A stretch of 64,000 bases of DNA from Hyphomicrobiaceae bacterium. Lineage in GTDB: Bacteria > Pseudomonadota > Alphaproteobacteria > Rhizobiales > Hyphomicrobiaceae. Positions 15,802-25,809 of this stretch are shown piece by piece. The notes below the pieces were generated by a model. That model saw nothing but the letters and a program-made list of their open reading frames with translations, was not told the origin of the DNA and did no database searches. The stretch is taken from NCBI GenBank assembly GCA_016793635.1, contig JAEUMD010000014.1:62001-126000 (forward strand), read 5' to 3'. The position numbers were made by a program, and so were the translations under genes. Numbering within the stretch: the first letter of the stretch is position 1; the number at the start of each line of letters is the position of its first letter.

Positions 15802-18567
15802 ATGGCTGTTGGTTCTGCAGCCCGGCGTCGAAACGTGAACGATTGGTTTCAAAAGTCGATCAGGAACAAGCTTGCCGCGCTCGTCATACTGGCGGTCGTG
15901 CCGGCGGCCTTGTTCGCGTCACTGCTGTCGGAGTGGCGCGAGTCGACGCGTCGGATCGAGTCGAAGCAGAACGAGGTCGCAGGCATCGCCGCCGCGCTCG
16001 CCGCCACGGTGTCGGAGCCGCTGTCCACCGGCGACCGGCGCCAGGCCGCCAACGCACTCAAAGGCATCGGTGCCATTCCGGACATCACGCACGTCAGCGT
16101 CACAGATGCCTCGGGCGTCAGGGTCTTTCAATTCGGCCCAGGCATCGTGATCCACTCGAACGGTTGGTCGGGTTCCTTCCTCAATCCTGCGACCTATCCT
16201 GTCGCCACCCCCGTCGTGCACGCAGGTCGCGAGATCGGAACCCTCACTGTCGTTGCCGACTTGTCGAACGCTGGCGCCACCCTGTCACGCAGCCTCAACA
16301 CCGCACTGCTTGGCGGCCTGCTCTCCGCGCTCGCCGGAATCTTCGCTTCGCACCGCATGCAGCGCGCCATCGCCCGGCCGATCACGGAATTGACGCGAAC
16401 GATGCGAGAGATCGCGACCACACGAGACTTCACGCGTTCGATCGAGCCTTCGACGCGGGATGAAACAGGCGCGCTGGTCGACAGCTTCAATCGCATGCTT
16501 GCCGAGATCCGGACGCGCGACGCCGAGCTTGCCCAGTATCACGAGGATCTCGAAGGACAGGTTCGTGAGCGCACGCGCGATCTCGCCGCCGCCACCGCGG
16601 AGGCCGAACGTGCCAATGCCGCCAAGTCGGAATTCCTCGCCACAATGAGCCACGAGATCCGGACGCCCATGAACGGCATGCTGGTGATGGCCGAGCTGCT
16701 CGCTCAGGGCAATCTCGAACCTCGCGCCCGCCATCAGTGCGACGTCATCCTGCGCTCTGGCCAGACGCTACTGGCGATCATCAACGACATCCTCGACCTG
16801 TCGAAGATCGAGGCGGGTCACCTCACGCTCGAGCATATCAGCCTAGATCCTGCCGCGCTCATCGACGATGTCCTGGGGCTGTTCGCGGAGCGCGCCAACA
16901 CGAAGGGACTGCAACTCGCCTCTCACGTCGCGAGCGACGTCCCAGGCTCTATCGTCGGCGACCCCGTGCGGCTCTCCCAGGTATTGTCGAACCTCATCGG
17001 AAATGCTCTGAAGTTCACCGAGCGCGGCGGCGTCCTCGTTCGCCTCGAGCGGGTCCACGGCGGAAACGGCGAACTTTTTCGCTTCAGCGTGGCCGACAGC
17101 GGCATCGGCATCGCGCCAGAACGACTCGCTGCCATCTTCGAACCATTCACCCAGGCCGAGCAATCGACGACGCGACGTTACGGCGGCACCGGAATCGGTC
17201 TCACCATCTGCCGGCGCCTCGTCGAGGCGATGGGAGGCGGTCTGCGTGTGGAAAGCCATCTCGGCTCGGGTTCGCTCTTCTGGTTCGACATCAGCTGCGA
17301 CGTAGCGCCATCCCCGGCCCTGACCCCGCAGCGCCGTAGCGGTACATCGTTGCTCCTGGTCGCCGAGGGTCCGGTGCGCACGGCCCTCGAACTTGCTTCA
17401 GCGGATGTCGGCGTCGCTGCAACCGCCTTCGATCCAGCGCAGCTTCCTGAATCGCCGCCGGCCGCTGCCCGCTTCGTCGTCGTTCCCCCTGACGCGCCGC
17501 CCGCCGTCTTCGCATACGCCCGCAAAACGGGCGCGCCAATCTTCGCACTCGCGCGTTTCGGCGATGCTGGCGCAGCGGGCCTTCTCCGCGACGGCCTTGT
17601 CCGCGACCTTCTCGAATTACCTCTCAGTGGCCAGTCGGCGCGAGGCGCCTTCATCGGTGCCCTCGAGGGAGGCGTACTGTCCCGGCAGGCCGAGGCGCAT
17701 CCATCACCGCACTCAGGCGCCGACCATGCAATAGCCCAACCGTTCACGAAGCACCGCATCCTCGCCGCTGACGACAGCGCGATCAATCGCGAGGTCTTGA
17801 AGGAAACCTTGAGCCGTCTCGGAGCAAGTATCGACTTCGTCGAGGATGGAACCTCCGCCGTCGCCGCAGTGCAGGCTCGACACTACGATCTCGTCTTCAT
17901 GGACGGCAGCATGCCAGTGATGGACGGATTTGCCGCAGCGCGTGCGATCCGGGCATGGGAGAGCGCACATCAGAAGAGTCCCGTGCCCATCGTCGGCCTC
18001 AGTGCGCACGTCTTCGGCGACGCTGACGCGACGTGGCGCCACGCCGGCATGTCCGATTTCATCACCAAGCCCTTCACGCTGGCCGTCATCCGCAAGTGCC
18101 TCGAACGTTGGCTATCGTCCGCGCCCCCCTGCACCTCCTCGCCAGAGCAGGCGGCCGACACCGCTACTGCGCCTGCGTCTTCGACACCACCCACGGTGCT
18201 GATCGACCCCGAGGTTCTGGGAGAAATTGCCGCGATGCAGGCTCCTGGCGATGATCTCGTTGGTCGCGTGGTCCACCTCTATATCGAGCACGCCCCGCGT
18301 GCCCTCGATATCATCACCGAGCGATTCTCGCGTCCGGAGGAGAATGCAGCGATGGCATCCGCAGCGCACGCCCTCAAATCGCTGTGCCGCAATATCGGAG
18401 CGATCCATCTCGGCAAGCTGTGCGGCGATATCGAGCACGATGCCCGCGGCGGCCTCGCCCCACCACCCTCCGCCTTGCGCGACCTGGAGATGGCTTTGCA
18501 CGACACTATCGCCGAGTTACGCCGCCTCCATCCGCCCAGCGCCGATCACGCCCGCCGGACCGCGTGA
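15802..18567 (+). CDS. Hybrid sensor histidine kinase with receiver and Hpt domains
   Basis: About 921 residues from ATG 15802. Two TM helices (about 20-36 and 163-180) flank a periplasmic sensor region, then HAMP, a coiled coil and the dimerisation helix with phospho-His284 (SHEIRTPMNG). The ATPase has the N-box (NLIGNALKF), G1 (DSGIGIAP) and G2 (GGTGIGLTI). A degenerate receiver-like region precedes a true receiver with Asp701 (VFMDGSMPVMDGF), and a C-terminal Hpt with His856 (AAHALKSL). All phosphorelay steps are therefore in one chain and would end on a separate regulator, perhaps the receiver at 13810, whose operon is divergent. The signal is unknown. Confidence 0.9.
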   Translation: MAVGSAARRRNVNDWFQKSIRNKLAALVILAVVPAALFASLLSEWRESTRRIESKQNEVAGIAAALAATVSEPLSTGDRRQAANALKGIGAIPDITHVSVTDASGVRVFQFGPGIVIHSNGWSGSFLNPATYPVATPVVHAGREIGTLTVVADLSNAGATLSRSLNTALLGGLLSALAGIFASHRMQRAIARPITELTRTMREIATTRDFTRSIEPSTRDETGALVDSFNRMLAEIRTRDAELAQYHEDLEGQVRERTRDLAAATAEAERANAAKSEFLATMSHEIRTPMNGMLVMAELLAQGNLEPRARHQCDVILRSGQTLLAIINDILDLSKIEAGHLTLEHISLDPAALIDDVLGLFAERANTKGLQLASHVASDVPGSIVGDPVRLSQVLSNLIGNALKFTERGGVLVRLERVHGGNGELFRFSVADSGIGIAPERLAAIFEPFTQAEQSTTRRYGGTGIGLTICRRLVEAMGGGLRVESHLGSGSLFWFDISCDVAPSPALTPQRRSGTSLLLVAEGPVRTALELASADVGVAATAFDPAQLPESPPAAARFVVVPPDAPPAVFAYARKTGAPIFALARFGDAGAAGLLRDGLVRDLLELPLSGQSARGAFIGALEGGVLSRQAEAHPSPHSGADHAIAQPFTKHRILAADDSAINREVLKETLSRLGASIDFVEDGTSAVAAVQARHYDLVFMDGSMPVMDGFAAARAIRAWESAHQKSPVPIVGLSAHVFGDADATWRHAGMSDFITKPFTLAVIRKCLERWLSSAPPCTSSPEQAADTATAPASSTPPTVLIDPEVLGEIAAMQAPGDDLVGRVVHLYIEHAPRALDIITERFSRPEENAAMASAAHALKSLCRNIGAIHLGKLCGDIEHDARGGLAPPPSALRDLEMALHDTIAELRRLHPPSADHARRTA

Positions 18568-18649
18568 TCCCCACCCTGCATCCTATTTGAGAGTGCCACT
18601 CGCGACCTCGCCACATCGCAAGCGCACTGCCATCGACGACGATAGAATC

Positions 18650-19126
18650 CTAGCGCGCGCGTGCCTTCGTGTTCGCGTCCGCCAGCATCAGCCGCGCATC
18701 GGCCAGCACGCGATGATGGTCGAAAGCCAGCTCTTCCTTTTTCCATCGGTGGCGCCATTCGACACTCGCCGCGTCATCCCCAGCGTGGGCCTTGGCACGG
18801 CGGACGCGCCCAATGAACACAACGGAGCACGTGTGCCCGCGTGGATCGCGATCCGGTCTCGAGTAAACGCCGACGAGTTGCAGGCGGCCGAGCTCGACAC
18901 CCGTCTCCTCCTGCACCTCGCGCCGGCAAGCCGCCTCGACCGTCTCGCCCTTGTCGACGAACCCGCCGGGCAACGCCAGCAGGCCAGCGAACGGCGGGTT
19001 TCGCCGGCGAATGAGAAGGATCTTCCCGTCCTCATCCACCACGACGCAATCGACAGTCAGGAGCGGCGTTGTCGGCTTGGCCATGGTGAACTCAGACGGC
19101 TCCCCGCGCTCAACGTTCGTAGACAT
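18650..19126 (-). CDS. Nudix hydrolase
   Basis: A 158-residue protein with the complete Nudix box: GGFVDKGE (54-61), then REVQEE (69-74) and GVEL. It would cleave nucleoside-diphosphate-X substrates; the flanking sequence does not tell ADP-ribose, NADH or oxidised-nucleotide specificity, although the size fits ADP-ribose or dNTP types. It overlaps the end of phaC by 17 nt if the first ATG is used; the ATG at 19084 is an alternative start. Confidence 0.85.
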   Translation of the reverse strand: MSTNVERGEPSEFTMAKPTTPLLTVDCVVVDEDGKILLIRRRNPPFAGLLALPGGFVDKGETVEAACRREVQEETGVELGRLQLVGVYSRPDRDPRGHTCSVVFIGRVRRAKAHAGDDAASVEWRHRWKKEELAFDHHRVLADARLMLADANTKARAR

Positions 19127-21017
19127 ACGTGCCGGGTGCAGCGACGCTCACGCCGCCATCGAGCACTCCCATTCGCGGCGGCGCCACCGGCGCACTCGAC
19201 CTCGCGTTCAACCATTCGATCCACTCGGGCCACCATGAGCCCTTGCGCTCCGGCGTGGACGCCATCCATGTCTGCGGATCGACGTAGGTCTCGTCGGCCT
19301 TCGACGTCGCGATACGATAGTGTCGGCGGGGATGCCCCGGTGGCGATACGATGCCCGCGTTGTGCCCGCCGGACGTGAGCAGGAACGTCACGTCGGAATC
19401 GGTCAACAGCCTGATCTTGTAGACGCTGCGCCAGGGCGAGACGTGGTCCGTCTCCGTGCCGACCGCAAAGATCGGCGCGCGAATGTCGGTCAACGCAACA
19501 GGCTTGCCGTCGACCCGGTAGCGGCCTTCCGCAAGGTCGTTGTCGAGAAACAGGCTACGCAGATATTGCGCGTGCATGCGCGCCGGCATTCTCGTCGCGT
19601 CGGCGTTCCAAGCCATGAGATCGTTGACCGTATCGCGCTCGCCCATCAAGTAGTGACGCACCGCGCGCGACCAGACGAGATCACCCGACCGCAGCATCTG
19701 GAACGCTCCGGCCATCTGTTCGGAGTCGAGGTAGCCTTGTTCGTGCATGACGTCGTCGAGAAAGGCCAGCTGGCCGGGATCGATGAACAGCATCAGCTCG
19801 CCGGCTTCTTTGAAATCGACCTGCGCGGCGAGCAACGTCAGCGTCTTCAACTGCCGGCCGCGCACGCCGTCGCCTCGCGCCAGAGCCGCCGCTGCGATCG
19901 ACAGCAGCGTTCCGCCGAGGCAGTAACCCACCGCGTGCACCGGGACCGACGGCACGATGCGCTGCACGTTGGCGAGTGCATCCGTGACACCGAGCGAGAT
20001 GTAGTCGTCAAGCCCGAGTTGGCGCTGCTCCGGTCCCGGATTTCGCCACGAGATGACGAACACCGTGTAACCTTGCCCAACCAGATAGCGAACCAGCGAG
20101 TTCTCCGGCGAGAGATCGAGAATGTAGTACTTCATGATCCACGCCGGAACGACCAGCACGGGCTCGGGTCGCACCTCGCGCGTCGCCGGCTCGTACTGTA
20201 TGAGCTCCATGAGTTCGTTGCGGAAGACCACGCGCCCCGGTGACGTCGCCACGTTCTCGCCGATCCTGTAGCGTTCGACGCCCGCCGGCGGGAGGCCCGC
20301 GATCTTGCGCTGCACGTCGTCGATCAGATTGGCCCAACCCGTGACGAGGTTCATCCCGCCCGCTTCGAACGTGCACGCGAGCACCACCGGGTTCGTCGCG
20401 ATGAAGTTCGACGGTGACATGGTGTCGAGCAACTGCCGCGCGGCGAACGATACGACTCGCTCGTGCTCACGCGTGACACCGCGCACGCCGGTCGTCGCGC
20501 TGTTCCACCACTGCTCCTGCAGCAGGAACGTCTGGTAGATGAGATTGAAGGGCCAGCGCTGCCATTCCGCTTCCGAGAAGCGGCGGTCGTTGAGCGCCGG
20601 GCGAACGCAGGGTTCCGCCTCTCCTGCCGCCATCGCGCACGACAAGCAATAGTGCATCATCAACGCAGTTCGCCGGATCATCTCCTCGGCGAGCTGGGTA
20701 CGCTTGCCCGGTGATTCCGCCAGATGGAGAAGCCAATCGAGATAGGCGAGATAGACCGCTGTCGGCGAGATGCCGAACGTCACCCGCGATTGGAGAAAAT
20801 GCAGTGTGCGATCCATGCCCTCGCTCGTCGCGGTGAGCAGCGGGCCGGCACTAGCAAGGGGATCGCAACGTCCTGCGTCCGCTTGCATCGCCTGGCCAGA
20901 GGCAACGGGCGTAGCCGGTGCCGTTGCGGCGAAATCGAAATTTCGCGCCTGGACGTCGCCGGTGTCCCCGTCTGCCAGCCGCGGCTCGGCTGCCGTCGAT
21001 GGTCTCGGCCGTGGCAT
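19110..21017 (-). CDS. phaC: Class I poly(3-hydroxyalkanoate) synthase
   Basis: A 635-residue synthase, normal for class I. The start at 21017 is fixed by a strong GGGGAGGA site. It has the PhaC N-terminal domain and an alpha/beta-hydrolase fold with the lipase-like box GYCLGG, the catalytic Cys near residue 365, and Asp and His in TETDHVSPW and SGGHNAG. It polymerises (R)-3-hydroxyacyl-CoA into storage granules. No phaA, phaB or phaP lies next to it; only the Nudix gene overlaps its 3' end. Confidence 0.92.
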   Translation of the reverse strand: MPRPRPSTAAEPRLADGDTGDVQARNFDFAATAPATPVASGQAMQADAGRCDPLASAGPLLTATSEGMDRTLHFLQSRVTFGISPTAVYLAYLDWLLHLAESPGKRTQLAEEMIRRTALMMHYCLSCAMAAGEAEPCVRPALNDRRFSEAEWQRWPFNLIYQTFLLQEQWWNSATTGVRGVTREHERVVSFAARQLLDTMSPSNFIATNPVVLACTFEAGGMNLVTGWANLIDDVQRKIAGLPPAGVERYRIGENVATSPGRVVFRNELMELIQYEPATREVRPEPVLVVPAWIMKYYILDLSPENSLVRYLVGQGYTVFVISWRNPGPEQRQLGLDDYISLGVTDALANVQRIVPSVPVHAVGYCLGGTLLSIAAAALARGDGVRGRQLKTLTLLAAQVDFKEAGELMLFIDPGQLAFLDDVMHEQGYLDSEQMAGAFQMLRSGDLVWSRAVRHYLMGERDTVNDLMAWNADATRMPARMHAQYLRSLFLDNDLAEGRYRVDGKPVALTDIRAPIFAVGTETDHVSPWRSVYKIRLLTDSDVTFLLTSGGHNAGIVSPPGHPRRHYRIATSKADETYVDPQTWMASTPERKGSWWPEWIEWLNARSSAPVAPPRMGVLDGGVSVAAPGTYVYER

Positions 21018-21223
21018 GGTTCCTCCCCGTCGGGCCAAGCGCAAACGCCGCCACCCCGACTGCAAAAGCCCGCCTTGAACTGAATGCTCTCAGAAGGATA
21101 CGGCGGCAAGATTAAGGTGAATTGACGGATCGCAAGGGGCGACTGCCGCCGCGGTGGCAGCCTCACCGCGATGGTGATGAGATCGTGCACCGCCGTGCAA
21201 TTTCAATGCGGAGGAGGAGCCCA

Positions 21224-21646
21224 ATGAGCTTTCGCTTGCTCGCCTCGATCGTCCGGGATCGCAATCCCGTCATGTTGCCTGCCGACGCGACCGTGCAACA
21301 GGCGTGTTCCGAGATGTGGCAACGGCGGGTCGGCTCCGTTCTGGTTGTCGATAGGAGCCTCCGGCTGCGCGGCATCTTCACCGGTCGTGACGCGGTACGG
21401 GCGCTCGCCGAAGGCCGCGATGCGGGGGCGACCCGCGTCGAGGAGGTCATGACCCGCAACCCGGTTTCTCTACCGCCTGGAGCCGATGCGCTCGATGCGC
21501 TCCATGTGATGTGCGACGGCGGCTTCCGCCATGTTCCGGTTGTCGATGGAGAGAGCATCTGCGGTGTCGTCTCACGCGGCGATTTCAAGGGCGTCGAGAT
21601 CGACCGCATCGACGAGGAGGAGCACCTCTGGGAATGCGTGCGTTAG
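21224..21646 (+). CDS. CBS-domain pair protein
   Basis: A 140-residue protein of two CBS motifs and nothing else, starting at ATG 21224 after a strong GGAGGAGGAG site. The repeats are recognisable from NPVMLPADATVQQAC, GSVLVVDR, IFTGRDAV and then NPVSLPPGADALDAL, FRHVPVVDG, VSRGDF. Such stand-alone Bateman modules bind adenine nucleotides and modulate other proteins. It is divergent from phaC across ~200 bp. Confidence 0.85.
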   Translation: MSFRLLASIVRDRNPVMLPADATVQQACSEMWQRRVGSVLVVDRSLRLRGIFTGRDAVRALAEGRDAGATRVEEVMTRNPVSLPPGADALDALHVMCDGGFRHVPVVDGESICGVVSRGDFKGVEIDRIDEEEHLWECVR

Positions 21647-21830
21647 GGCACGCGGCCTGCGTGGTCGCACGGCGCGCTGGCCGACAAATTCCATAATGTG
21701 CGCAACTCATCACGCATAGAGCGCTACAGCGCTCAGGCAGGTAACTCAGACATCCGGCTGACGCCGGCATACGGCAGTGGTAGAACGGGGCTCGCCGAGA
21801 CGGCCGAGACACACCGGAAGCGAGCCTCCT

Positions 21831-23375
21831 ATGCCCCCCGCACGAAAGCCCTCCCGCCGCGACGTCATCCTCGCTGCCGCGAAGCTCGGCCTTGTGACGG
21901 TGCTCTCACCACGCGATCTCCTCGCCCAGTCCGCGCCTGCTGCGCCCGCGACAACCGAAACAGGACGTATCACGCTCGTCCTCGTCAACGATCTCGACCG
22001 CATGGGAGACCGTCGCGGCCGCGGTGGGCACGCCAAGCTCGCAACCATCGTCAATGCCGAGAGAGCGCGCGGCAACACGCTATTCGTGCACGCCGGCGAC
22101 GCCATTTCGCCATCGATCCTCGCCGGGTTCGACAAGGGCTTCCACATCATCGACATTCTCAACCGCATCGCGCCCGATATCTTCACGCCCGGCAATCACG
22201 AGTTCGATTTCGGCGCCGCCAATTTCCGCGCCCGCATGAAGCAGGCCACCTTCGACGTCATTGCCGCCAACATCCTTGAAAAGGACGGAGCGCTCGTCGC
22301 GGGTCTTACGCCGACCAAGACCATCGAAGTTGGTGGTTTCAAAATCGCCTTCGTCGGAGTCACGACCGAGGAGACGGCATTCCTCTCGACAGCCGAAGAC
22401 ATCCGGTTCAGTCCGGCCGTCACCACCGCGGCCGAACTCGCACGCAAACTGCGGAACGACGGCGCCGACATCGTCGTCGCCGTCACACACATGGGGTTCG
22501 ACGACGACATGGCGCTGGTGCGCACCGGCGCTGCCGATGTCGTTCTTTCGGGGCATGACCACAACCTCGTCACGTTCTGGAATGGGAAGGTCGCCCTCGT
22601 CGAGAGCGCGTCGCAGGCGGACTTCGTGACACCCGTCGATCTTCTGATCGAACGGTCTATCGATAACGGTGCGAAACGCGTGTCGTTCGTGCCGAACTTC
22701 CGCCCCACCGACACCATGCAGGTGCCCGCCGACCCGATGATCGCGTCCGTCATCGCAAGCTACGAGGCCGAACTCGACAAGGAGCTCGGCGTCATCATCG
22801 GACGAACCGAAACGGCGCTCGACACGCGCGGCAGCGTTGTCAGACGTGAGGAGGCCGCGTTCGGCAATCTCGTTTGCGATGCCATGCGGACGGCGGTCTC
22901 GGCCGACATCTGCATCACAAATGGGGGCGGATTTCGCGCCAACCGCACGTATCCCGCAGGCGCCGATCTGACGCGGCGCGACGTCTTCGAGGAGATGCCA
23001 TTCGGCAACAAAACCGTGCTGCTCGAGGTGAGCGGGGCGACGCTCCGCGCAGCGCTCGACCACGGCGTCACGGGCGACGGACGCTTCCCGCACGTCTCAG
23101 GCCTCGTCGTCGATGCCGATGCGGCGGCCGCCGCGGGAAGCCGCGTGAAAGCGGTGTCCGTGAACGGCGCCCCGCTCGACGATGCCAAGCTCTACAAGCT
23201 CGCGACCAACGATTTCATGGCGCGCGGTGGCGATGGATACGACATGCTGAAGCGCGCACGCACGCTGATCGACAATCTTGCCGCACAGTACGTCGCCGGC
23301 CAGGTAATCGCGTATATCACCAAGGCGGGAACGATCTCGCCCCGCGTCGAGGGTCGCATCAAGCTGGCAAGGTAG
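21831..23375 (+). CDS. Tat-exported 5'-nucleotidase / UDP-sugar hydrolase
   Basis: A 514-residue periplasmic nucleotidase. The ATG at 21831 gives an N-terminus with a twin-arginine signal (SRRDVILAAAKLG) cleaved near LLAQ. The metallophosphatase domain shows GNHEFDFG and SGHDHN metal ligands, although the first motif (VNDLDRMG) is a variant of the usual DxHG. The C-terminal substrate-binding domain shows NGGGFRA. It would hydrolyse nucleotides outside the membrane to recover phosphate and nucleosides. Confidence 0.88.
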   Translation: MPPARKPSRRDVILAAAKLGLVTVLSPRDLLAQSAPAAPATTETGRITLVLVNDLDRMGDRRGRGGHAKLATIVNAERARGNTLFVHAGDAISPSILAGFDKGFHIIDILNRIAPDIFTPGNHEFDFGAANFRARMKQATFDVIAANILEKDGALVAGLTPTKTIEVGGFKIAFVGVTTEETAFLSTAEDIRFSPAVTTAAELARKLRNDGADIVVAVTHMGFDDDMALVRTGAADVVLSGHDHNLVTFWNGKVALVESASQADFVTPVDLLIERSIDNGAKRVSFVPNFRPTDTMQVPADPMIASVIASYEAELDKELGVIIGRTETALDTRGSVVRREEAAFGNLVCDAMRTAVSADICITNGGGFRANRTYPAGADLTRRDVFEEMPFGNKTVLLEVSGATLRAALDHGVTGDGRFPHVSGLVVDADAAAAAGSRVKAVSVNGAPLDDAKLYKLATNDFMARGGDGYDMLKRARTLIDNLAAQYVAGQVIAYITKAGTISPRVEGRIKLAR

Positions 23376-23391
23376 CTCCCGCGCGACGCAC

Positions 23392-24267
23392 ATGACCGAC
23401 ATGCGGGCTCGCTCCCGGCACACACCGGACGGCCTGTGCTACCCCATCAGCCATGCACTTGCGGATCAAGGCGGTACATTGCTCATGGATCGACCCGACA
23501 TCACCATTCGCGCCATACAGCTTGGCGAGCGCATCGAGCTCAAGGGGCTGGAGCGCGAGGACACGTTCTCGAAGAACCCGCTCGCCTATCGCACGCCGAG
23601 CGGTGGCATCGTCGCGCTCTTCAAGACCGGTGCCGTCGTCTTCATCGCCATGACACCTCCGGAGGAGGAGGCGATGATCCCGAGCATTATGCCGCGCGTC
23701 GCTGGGGCGCTTACTGAACGCGAGAGCGAGACAGCGCACGTCCTCGTGCGCGGCCAGTCCGACGACCTCGTCACCAGCTCCGGCATGATCCAACTGCGCA
23801 CCACCGACGACAACCGGCTGCTGCTTGTCGCCGAGGCGTTGGCGATGAGCGTGGCGATGGCCTATGACGAGCGGCGCATCGCGAAAGCGTTCGAGCGCAT
23901 CGCCCCCGTCGCGCAAAGCCTCTCCGCCCGGCGCCTGCCCGCGGGCAGCCAATCCAACTACCTCGAGCAGATCGGCGAAGCGCTGACGATACAGCAAAGG
24001 CTCGCCGACCGCGTCGATCTCGACGACAAGCCGGACGTGCTGTGGGACCATCCGGAGCTCGAGCGCCTGTGGATCAAGCTCGTGGATGAGTATGATCTTC
24101 CCGCGCGTGGCCGTGCCATCGGCCGCAAGCTCGAGGTGATTCAGGAAACGTCGGACACGATGACGGAGCTGCTCGCGACCCGGACCTCGCATCGCCTCGA
24201 GTGGTACATCATCGTGTTGATCGCGATCGAAATCTTGCTCGGGCTCTACGATCGCTTCTGGAAGTAG
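23392..24267 (+). CDS. RMD1/YagE (DUF155) family membrane protein
   Basis: Up to 291 residues; the conserved region begins near MDRPDITIRAIQLGERI (ATG 23485), which may be the true start since neither has a clear ribosome site. The family pattern is visible: a mixed alpha/beta N-terminal half, GGIVALFKTGAVVF, a helical half with PARGRAIGRKLEVIQET, and a single C-terminal TM helix (IVLIAIEILLGLYDRFW). Related yeast proteins act at mitochondria; bacterial function is unknown. It follows the nucleotidase gene by 16 bases. Confidence 0.8.
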   Translation: MTDMRARSRHTPDGLCYPISHALADQGGTLLMDRPDITIRAIQLGERIELKGLEREDTFSKNPLAYRTPSGGIVALFKTGAVVFIAMTPPEEEAMIPSIMPRVAGALTERESETAHVLVRGQSDDLVTSSGMIQLRTTDDNRLLLVAEALAMSVAMAYDERRIAKAFERIAPVAQSLSARRLPAGSQSNYLEQIGEALTIQQRLADRVDLDDKPDVLWDHPELERLWIKLVDEYDLPARGRAIGRKLEVIQETSDTMTELLATRTSHRLEWYIIVLIAIEILLGLYDRFWK

Positions 24268-24344
24268 CGGCGCCAACGCTTCTCGCTGCGATCGGTTGAG
24301 ATCACATCATCCACGGATTGACCCAAACAACTGCACGCGGACGC

Positions 24345-25106
24345 TCACGGCAGGCAGCCGGGGAAACGTTCGGCGGCTCCCGCGGGCAGTATCGCGATGG
24401 CCGACGGCGCCGCGCTCGCCCATGCACGGAGCTCGGTCACGTTCGTCTCTTCCAGCGCGACGCAGCCCGCCGTCCCCTGCCCCGGCTTTCGCCACACGTG
24501 AATGAAAATGCACGAACCCGCCTTGCGCTCGCGGTCCGCCGGATAGTCGACGACGAGCCCAGTTCGATAGAGCGGCTCGGCGCGCATCTGGTCGAATTTG
24601 ATGCCGGGCGCAATCGCCGAGCGCTTGACGATTTGGCCATAGAGGTCCGAGCGCACATCCTCGACGCAAATGTGTTGGTCCGTCGCCAGCTGCAGATACC
24701 CCGCGTCGCTCGACGCCTCGAAACCGAACGGCGCACCCATCCGGTAAATCCCCGCCGGCGAGCGCCTGTCCCCCTCTTGCTTCAGCGGCTCGCCGTCTCT
24801 TGCCAGATGCCGCCACGGACCGCCCCACGCAAGCCCTTTCAATCCGACGACAGCTTCCCGCAGACCTCCGACCGACGTCCATGGCGCGTCGGCACTGCTG
24901 CGTTCGTAAGTGGCGAGGAGCGCTCCCGGTGCGTTGATATCGGCTGCTGTTACGACGATCAGGCGGGTCGCCCCGACGAGAGGCTGCGGGCACGACGCCT
25001 CCTGTCCCGCCGCTACATTATCGATCATCGCGAGCCCTCCCCACATCGCAGCCACCGCAGCGATCGCATGCAGGCAGATGTCGCCTGCAAGCCCGATCGT
25101 TTTCAC
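24345..25106 (-). CDS. YkuD-type L,D-transpeptidase-like secreted protein
   Basis: A 253-residue protein if it starts at GTG 25106, which has GAGGTAAGG just upstream and leads into a hydrophobic export signal ending near NVAAGQ. The catalytic motif of YkuD enzymes is present: FIHVWRKPGQGTAGC, with His and Cys at the expected spacing. It would cross-link or modify peptidoglycan in the periplasm. It converges with the RMD1/YagE gene and is divergent from the DUF892 gene. ATG 25046 is a shorter alternative start. Confidence 0.75.
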   Translation of the reverse strand: MKTIGLAGDICLHAIAAVAAMWGGLAMIDNVAAGQEASCPQPLVGATRLIVVTAADINAPGALLATYERSSADAPWTSVGGLREAVVGLKGLAWGGPWRHLARDGEPLKQEGDRRSPAGIYRMGAPFGFEASSDAGYLQLATDQHICVEDVRSDLYGQIVKRSAIAPGIKFDQMRAEPLYRTGLVVDYPADRERKAGSCIFIHVWRKPGQGTAGCVALEETNVTELRAWASAAPSAIAILPAGAAERFPGCLP

Positions 25107-25272
25107 ACCATGCGCCTTACCTCGGGCGAGCCACCTCGCACGCGGCAGAACTCTTCGCACGCTCAGGGAACCATTGTCCGCTTGCGCGGTTACTACCGCA
25201 GATAACACACGCGGCAGATCACCAACGCGCCCTCGCGCCCGAAAAATCTCAGCAACGCTCTGGAGTAAAAAC

Positions 25273-25749
25273 ATGAAAACCCTCGCTGACGCTTTCGAGC
25301 ACACCCTGCAGGATATGTACTACGCCGAGAATGCGATCGCGAAATCACTACCCGACGTGATCTCTGCCGTGAGCCGCAAGGAGCTGAAGACGGATCTCAC
25401 CGCGCATCTCGACGAGACCAAAGGGCAGATCAAGACGCTCGAAAAGGTCTTCAAGACTATAGGGAAAAAGCCCGCGGGCGAGAAGTGTGATGCCATCGAG
25501 GGTCTCATCAAGGAGACCGAGAGCGTCATGTCGGACGCCAAGGGTGCTAGCGCGAAGAACGCCGCTCTGATCGGCTGCTGCCAGGCCATCGAGCATTATG
25601 AGATCGCGCGCTATGGAACCCTGCGCGAATGGGCAAAGTCACTCGGCAACGAAGAGGCTCATGACCTCCTGACGTCGATCCTCGACCAAGAGAAGGCCGC
25701 CAACCACAAGCTCACCCACATGGCGGTGACGATGGTCAACAACTCCTGA
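25273..25749 (+). CDS. DUF892 (YciE/YciF-type) ferritin-like protein
   Basis: A 158-residue four-helix-bundle protein starting at ATG 25273 after GGAG. The family signature is clear: FEHTLQDMYYAENAI, HLDETKGQI, IEHYEIARYGTLREWA and DQEKAANHKL, giving Glu, His and Asp residues for a di-iron centre. Members are stress-induced and thought to act as ferroxidases. It is monocistronic. Confidence 0.88.
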   Translation: MKTLADAFEHTLQDMYYAENAIAKSLPDVISAVSRKELKTDLTAHLDETKGQIKTLEKVFKTIGKKPAGEKCDAIEGLIKETESVMSDAKGASAKNAALIGCCQAIEHYEIARYGTLREWAKSLGNEEAHDLLTSILDQEKAANHKLTHMAVTMVNNS

Positions 25750-25809
25750 TCAAGCGTCGGCGCGATCACGCCAATCCGTGCGGGGTCGCGCCGGCTGAAT
25801 TCATCGCGC

